This document shows, in pieces, positions 58,229 through 64,000 of a stretch of DNA of 64,000 nucleotides. Under the pieces are notes generated by a model. It saw only the letters and a list, made by a program, of their open reading frames with translations, was not told where the DNA came from and did not search any database. The stretch's first letter is position 1. Every line of letters starts with the position of its first letter. A program made the translations under genes and the position numbers. The DNA is taken from positions 37,455,331 to 37,519,330 of the forward strand of contig OY726563.1 in the NCBI GenBank assembly GCA_963383645.1, given 5' to 3'. The DNA is from Muscardinus avellanarius. Its lineage: Eukaryota > Chordata > Mammalia > Rodentia > Gliridae.

Positions 58229-58801
58229 GTTGTAGTTGTTACAGATATAGATTTACTTTTTTAGTAACTAAGACCATCACTATATTTTGTTAAGAATATT
58301 TGAAGGTTTTTAGTTTAATGGCTGATATATGTCAGTAAAATAAAATGTCCTTTTATTTCTTAAATTACATACCTTTTTATATCCTTAAGACAAGGCTAGA
58401 TTAGCTTTGTCTTCTAGGACATTTTTAGCAAACATAAAAAGCATTTTTATCAGTTATTATGTAGCCATTAGGAAGAGTTATTTAGATCCATATTGGCTGT
58501 CATGGAAATACGTTCTTGGTATAATGTTGAATGAAAAGGAGGTTATATAAAATAGTATATACAATTATGATTCTATTTCAGGTTTACATTTATTTAAAAA
58601 GACAGGAAATGGTAATAATATACTTATATAATGTGAACAGCTATCTCTGGAAAGAGAAATTATGATTTTGAATTTTTCTTTAAACTTTCTTGCATCAGAA
58701 ATGTTTTAATTTTATTATTAGAAAAATGACCATTTCCATTTTGAAAAAATTACCTGATACATAAATGTAAAGATCAAAAGAAATGAATTTTTATCACTAT
58801 T

Positions 58802-59013
58802 TTTTTGCAGGTCTGGGGATGGAGCCCAGAGGCATTTGACCTCTGAGCTACACCCCCTGCCCTAATTTTTATTCTTTATTTTTGAAACAGGGTCTCATTA
58901 AGTTGTGGAGGGCTTCACTAAGTAGCTGAGGCTGTCTGCAAACCATGATCCTCCAGTCTCAGCCTCCTGAATGTTGGAATTAAAAGGTGTGCACCACCAC
59001 GCCTGGCTCCACT
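58802..59013 (-). repeat. B1-dID SINE
   Basis: Antisense SINE 'tttttgcaggtctggggat' to 'tgcaccaccacgcctggct'. Confidence 0.9.
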
Positions 59014-59159
59014 ATTTCTTAACTATGGGCACTGATTTAAATTCATCTTTAATCATAATAAAGTCTGGCCTTTAAGATATAAAAATTTCAATTTAATTGT
59101 TATTATCACCTAAAAGTGCCTGAATATTTCTTAGTTTAATATACCAGTGCCATTTCATT

Positions 59160-59162
<3 letters not shown>

Positions 59163-59195
<33 letters not shown>

Positions 59196-59196
59196 G
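59163..59196. repeat. (GT)n microsatellite
   Basis: About 15 GT units at the head of the next antisense SINE. Confidence 0.95.
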
Positions 59197-59197
59197 T

Positions 59198-59404
59198 ATG
59201 TGCGGTACTGGGGGTGGAACCCAGGGGCTTTTCTGCCTCTGGGCTACACTCCCAAACCTATTTTATACTTTATTTGGAAACAGGGTCTCACTAAGTTGCT
59301 GAGAGCCTCACTCAGTATCTGAGGCTGGCTTCGAACCTGTGTGATCCTCCTGTCTCAGCCTCCCAAGCGCTGGGATTACAAGCGTTCCCACCACACCTGG
59401 CTCA
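59198..59404 (-). repeat. B1-dID SINE
   Basis: Antisense SINE 'gtgcggtactgggggtgg' to 'ttcccaccacacctggct'. Flanking 'tcatttcattct' at 59150-59161 and 59403-59414 is a 12-bp target duplication. Confidence 0.92.
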
Positions 59405-59439
59405 TTTCATTCTATAGTTGACCACGTTCTGTCATTTTG

Positions 59440-59625
59440 TTGTTATTGTTCTGGGGATTTAACCCAGGGGCATTCTACCTCCAAGCTACACCCCCAGCCA
59501 TATTTTATGTTTTATTTGGAAACAGGATCTCACTAAGTTGCAGAGGGCCTCACTAAGTTGCTGAAGCCTGCTGTGAACCTGTGATCCTTTTGTCTCAGCC
59601 TCCCAAGTACTGGAATTATTGGAAT
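59440..59625 (-). repeat. B1-dID SINE
   Basis: Antisense SINE 'ttgttctggggatttaac' to 'cccaagtactggaattatt'. Confidence 0.87.
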
Positions 59626-60424
59626 GTGTCCCCATATAAGGCACACACTGTCAATTTTTAAGACTAACATTATAACACCTTTTTTGTTTAAAGAAATGAC
59701 AAAGGTGGTCACTAAAATGTTGTTCCAAGCAACCTGCTCCAGGCTCCTGCCCTTAAAATTACATAATCAGTCAAGAGATTTTTCTTCAGAAAGTATTAAC
59801 AATAGCTCATATTTATAAATGAATGAAAAGTAGAATAAAAAAGTGGGATAAACAGTGACCAGAATAAGGGAAAAGGAGTTCTGTAATTCTTTTGTGCACA
59901 TTTTTTTGCCAAGTATTCTGGGATATAACTCCAACGTGCCACCCTCTACCACTGTTTGCCCTTTGAATTTTGGCTCACTCATTATTTAAACTCCTTTAAA
60001 GGACAGGCTCTGTTTATAGAAATATTTGTAGTCTAAATGCAGGCCCATTATTTCTTTTATGTATGTTCTGGGTGAAAAATTAAAACTCAATTAAAGATGT
60101 CTTTTAAGAAGCCTTCCTTTAGCAGGAGTCCTTGAAAAGAGCATTTCTTAATACTCTGGTTATGAGAAAAGTTAAGAGAAGATTATTTGAAGCCTTTGAC
60201 TTTTTTCTTGGGAAAAGAAAAGAGCCACTGGACTATTCTGTACAGAAAACGTACAGGACTTGTAATATTCTGAAGTATTATCTCCTTTCCCCCCAATTAA
60301 TGTACTGGCAACTTTGATCTTGGGCTTCTAACGTCCAGGACTGTAAAAAATAATTTTTATGGTGTTTATAAGCTACTCACTTTATGGTATTCCCTTATAG
60401 CAGACTGAACAAACTAATGTTGGA

Positions 60425-60915
60425 CCTAACATGTTTTCTGAAGATTATGCTGATATACTGAGAACAGAGTGTAAGGGGGCAAGGCAGACATGGTAAGGGC
60501 AGTGAGCAGTCTCCTGCTCCAAATGAGGAATAATGGTGGTGTAAATGAAGGCTGTGGGAAGTGGCATTTCTGAATGTATTTGGAATTCAGGATTTTTGGA
60601 GGACTGTATATAGTGTTTAAGGGAGAGAAAGATGAAGGTTTTAAGATGACTTGAAGGCTTTGGCTTGAGCAACTAGAAAGATGGGACTACTCGCCTTACT
60701 GAGATGAGAAAGCATGTAGGTTGAGAGGCAAGACCCCAAGTTCAATTTTGGAAATATTACATTTTTATAGGAAGTGAACAATTGGGGCTATGAGCCTAAA
60801 GTTCACAGAAGAGGTTCATTTGAAGAGTTAAGTGTGGGAGTCATTAGCTAGACAGATTATATTTAGAGGCACAGAACTGGAAAATTGGGAGACTGTATGA
60901 GATCACCAAGAAATA
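60425..60915 (-). repeat. L2 LINE
   Basis: Plus strand is the reverse of L2: 'atgacttgaaggctttggc', 'cttgagcaactagaaagatg', 'ccttactgagatgagaaagc', 'ttcaattttggaaatattac' and 'gggagtcattagctagacag'. Confidence 0.7.
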
Positions 60916-61049
60916 ATTGTCTCTGTTCTTATAGGACAGAATTTAATTGTCAGTGAATTCTCACAACATGAGTTACATAAGGCCCTTTGCAGTCCTGGAG
61001 TTCATTAGTGCTTTTATTTCAGGAATTTGGGAACCAGTCAATGGACTAT

Positions 61050-61690
61050 CAAACAGATCTAGGGTCATCTCAGACTTCACTCCTCACATACAATCCATTA
61101 AGAAGTCCTATGGGTTATACTACCATGGCATATTACAAATCTATGGACTTCTCTTGATCTTTTTCACTATTCTTGAATCTCACACCACTGTTATCTCTCA
61201 TCTGGATTATAGCAGTAGTTTCCCATCTTGGCCTTGCTACTTCTGTCTATGCCATATCAGACCGTCCTCCACCAGAGTGATCTTTTTGAAACACAGATCC
61301 AACTCACTCACTTAACAGTGGCTTCCCAGTACACTCAGAACACAAGCACAACTCCTTCTAAGGGCTTAAAAGACACAGGTTGATTTGACTCCTGCTGACC
61401 TCTACAATCGATCACATGTCCTCACCTGAAAACTCCCTGACACAATGATCTGAGTCTATTGGCTTTCTTCTGGGTTCTATATCATGCCAAGATTGCTCCA
61501 GAAATACAAGGCATTTGTACTTTCTGGTTGGTTTGTCTGCAGAGTCTCAATATAAATGTCACTCCCTTAGGAGGGTCCTTCTGAAGTCTCTTATCTACAT
61601 CCTTATGCCTAAATTTGTATTTGTCCTGGATGATGGCAATCGAATTCAGGGGAAAACTTCTGGAAGTCACCACATGAAGTCCTATTAGAC
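61050..61690 (+). repeat. L2 LINE
   Basis: Sense L2: 'acaatccattaagaagtcc', 'ctcatctggattatagcag', 'ccaccagagtgatctttttg', 'cagtggcttcccagtacac' and 'tataaatgtcactcccttag'. It faces the antisense L2 at 60425-60915; the two overlap the same consensus region (the ORF2 3' part), so they may come from two copies. Confidence 0.72.
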
Positions 61691-61699
61691 TTTGTTACC

Positions 61700-63395
61700 A
61701 CTAACTCTGATATTTGACCATGTTTACCCATTATCTCCTAACCTTCATCCCCCTTTCCCCACTGGCTAATAATATGTCAGACTCAACACTAACCATTAAC
61801 CCATTTAGAGGGACATTTGGAAAGGACGTTTCTCAATTGAATTATACTTGATAAGGATCTAAAGCTGTATATACAACTTAGAAATTATGCATAAATTTTT
61901 TAGAAGAAATGAAGGATTTCTTATTTGCCAAATCCTGGAGCCAGGCTTCAAGGAAAAAATACCTAATATGATAAAATACTCCAAGATTTTCTTTTCAGTT
62001 TTGTCTTAAAGGATCTCAATGTATGTGGGAATACACTCAAGGTGCACAGGAGAGAAAAAAACAAAGAATCTTTCAATTAAAATTGATATAAACAGCTGAT
62101 GCTTCTTAGAAGAATTCTTTGTTACTGGGAAATGGATAGAGTTGCAGTAAGCTATTATGGATCAATCACACAGAAAGAACTAATAGTGATGAGAATTAAG
62201 ATTATGCCAAATTCTCAATCATCATAACAGAAAATTAATAGATACAATCTACTAGTGATAAATCAAGAAGTCAGTATGCATTCGATATTTAAATGTCTGC
62301 TGTAGCTATAAGGGCTAAAAGTGGGTTGCAGACATGGCCAGAGATTGCTGTTGTTGGAATATACTTTTTAGAATGACTAAACTATTTTTAATAAGAGCAT
62401 GCATCATTCTGACACAAATAAAAATTTGAGAAGTGTTAAAAGCAGGTGAGAGACCCTGAAACATACTCTTCTAGATAGTAAACATGGAAATGCCAGTCAT
62501 GGAAGGAAATGAGTGCTACTGGGAGTGCTATTGGGAGCCTGTACACTCAGTTTTCCATTGTGCATGTAGCTTCTTCCCTGGGCCACTGATGTGTTGAGAT
62601 TTTTCATGCCATACTTTATTATTATATATTCTATGGTATGCCCAACACTTGTTATAGGAAGTTGTAAAATAGCTAGGATATGTAGGAGATCTCCAATTTT
62701 AAAAACAAGATAGATTTAAGAAGGGGCAGATAAGGAAAGGTTTGAATATCAGGGAATTGAGGGCAAATAGGCTGGTCAGTGCTATAGTTACCCTTGAAGG
62801 TTATCACACCTGTCACCCCTCACAGGGGCCTTCTTTTGCCTTATGACTAAACATAAAATTTGCTAAAATGCAGATATCCTTTCAAAATAGTTTGAAAAAT
62901 CCCATGACTTTGTACAGAAAGTATATCTACTTATTTTGTGGTCATGCTGGTCTTTCGATCAAAAATATGATCAAGATTCCCCACCTGATTTCCCTACTTT
63001 ACTCCTCTCCAGAGAACATTTGGCTCTTGCTAAAACTCTGATCCACAGTCAACGGACAGAGATTTGCCACTCTGGAAGAAATTCATTTTAAAAGACTTTG
63101 AAGGCAATTCCAAAGAAGAACTTTCTATGGCAACATTGTTGGAATCAGTGCAGAGCCTTCCAGGGTGACTGCCCTAAAGGGCAAGGCTAATTCTGGCTTT
63201 TAAGTGTTTCTATGCTTGTTAAAAAGTCAGCCTCCTTACTTTCAAGTCCCAGCTCCCTGTGCTAAAGTGTTTTCCTAAAGCCTCCATAAATTCTTCTTTC
63301 CCTTTGATAATTCAGCAATCCACCATTTCCTTCACTACACAAACTAAGAGACATGTTTGTGGAAGACGGGGGAGGGAATACAATTTCTCTGTTCC
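61700..63395. other. Upstream intron of the minus-strand gene, unassigned
   Basis: No repeat family or exon with both splice sites recognised. The block at about 63000-63210 is compositionally distinct and may be an old repeat or conserved element. Confidence 0.35.
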
Positions 63396-63439
63396 TCTCT
63401 AAATAATAATTGCCTGCAAGCATGCTTCCCAAAGCCTTG

Positions 63440-63622
63440 CTAGGTGGGAGTTCTTAGAAGTGAGTCTAATGGGACATTTGACTGATGTTCAAGCTCCCCC
63501 TTCCAAAAATGATAAATGGCTTGGAAACTGCAGAAGCCATCCATCTGCTTGCCACAGGGAATAATGCCGAGCTGTTTAACTTCCACCCTCTGCAGAGGTA
63601 AAAGGCTTAGTAGTGGCTGCAT
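63440..63622 (-). other. Open stretch with acceptor-like end, exon status unclear
   Basis: About 60 open codons on the minus strand, preceded within the frame by 'ttttacctctgcag' (AG at about 63592), after which the frame reads RVEVKQLGIIPCGKQ and ends ...LLRTPT at a TAG. No convincing donor is visible before the stop, and the phase cannot be tied to the exon at 57903. It may be a chance frame in a conserved or old-repeat sequence. Confidence 0.25.
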
Positions 63623-63674
63623 TTGGCTAAAGAGGAACCTACTTTCCCTGTGTTCAAAAGACTACCTCATCACT

Positions 63675-63757
63675 TATGGGAGAGGGGAGGGGAGGGAGAG
63701 GGAGGGAGGAAGGGAGGGAGGGAGGGGGGGAGGGAGGGAGGGAGGGAGGGAGGGAGG

Positions 63758-63797
<40 letters not shown>
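63675..63797. repeat. (GGGA)n and (GA)n polypurine tract
   Basis: About 20 GGGA units followed by about 20 GA units; the glycine/glutamate/arginine-rich open frame across it is an artefact. Confidence 0.96.
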
Positions 63798-63800
<3 letters not shown>

Positions 63801-64000
63801 CACGAGAACAGTGAAGATCCATTTTTTATTCACTTAGTTGCACTTGGTTTTAGGTTATTACCAGCAAAACCAGAGGTGCATCTGAAACACCTGGTAAAGG
63901 TCTTCAAGGCCAGATGCTTGAGAAAAAGTACAGCCCTGGGTCAGTGTTTTGGTGAGTCACAAAAACTTAAGGTTGGCAAGAAGGTGTTGTTCAAGTTGCC
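63798..64000. other. Unassigned right edge
   Basis: AT-balanced single-copy-looking sequence running off the window. No feature recognised. Confidence 0.4.

Noticed and set aside
59767..59982. 71-aa minus-strand frame as an upstream exon of the gene
   Set aside because: No acceptor/donor pair in phase with the exon at 57903, and the C-terminal half is a low-complexity hydrophobic chance translation.
63623..63814. Gly/Glu/Arg-rich 63-aa protein
   Set aside because: Translation of the GGGA/GA repeat.

Overview
The window is mammalian nuclear DNA. It is AT-rich, has no operon-like gene packing, and is dominated by interspersed repeats. The repeat set points to a squirrel-family rodent (ground squirrel, marmot or tree squirrel). 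About 30 SINEs join a B1-like 7SL half to a tRNA-derived ID half, and there are separate ID elements and L1s typical of sciurids. Ancient placental repeats (L2, MIR, MER5A, MLT1) lie underneath. No prokaryotic genes, CRISPR arrays, rRNA genes or functional tRNA genes were seen.

Layout. 1-7.4 kb: two copies (A and B) of a composite L1 lacking a sense ORF2. Each has an L1 5'UTR, an ORF1, an antisense fragment of an older L1 ORF2, and an L1-type 3' tail; B sits inside an MLT1 LTR. 7.4-13 kb: SINEs, a retrotransposed antisense-L1 insertion with a perfect 16-bp target duplication, a MaLR-type LTR and old L1. 13-17.2 kb: mostly single-copy sequence. 17.2-25.3 kb: MaLR LTRs, MER5A and nested SINEs. 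25.9-40.6 kb: one ancient L1 split by younger insertions, including a 6-kb L1 that carries composite copy C, and a second L1 carrying SINEs and a young solo class-II ERV LTR (368 bp, 6-bp target duplication). 40.6-43 kb: old L1 and L2. 43-46.8 kb: mostly single-copy.

The only cellular gene evidence is on the minus strand. It consists of a penultimate coding exon (57798-57903) and a terminal coding exon with 3'UTR and AATAAA (about 47172-47478), joined by a 10.3-kb intron. Reading phases agree across the intron. Together they encode the last roughly 69 residues of a protein with a degenerate EF-hand-like segment. I cannot name the gene with confidence. Upstream exons should lie to the right, mostly beyond the window. 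Sequence left of about 47.17 kb is downstream of this gene and shows no other gene.

Main points for follow-up: the three-copy L1 family with a shared antisense ORF2 insert; the unnamed gene end; the antisense-L1 retrocopy; and the solo LTR inserted precisely in a SINE. Repeat boundaries were judged by eye and are approximate unless a target duplication is given.
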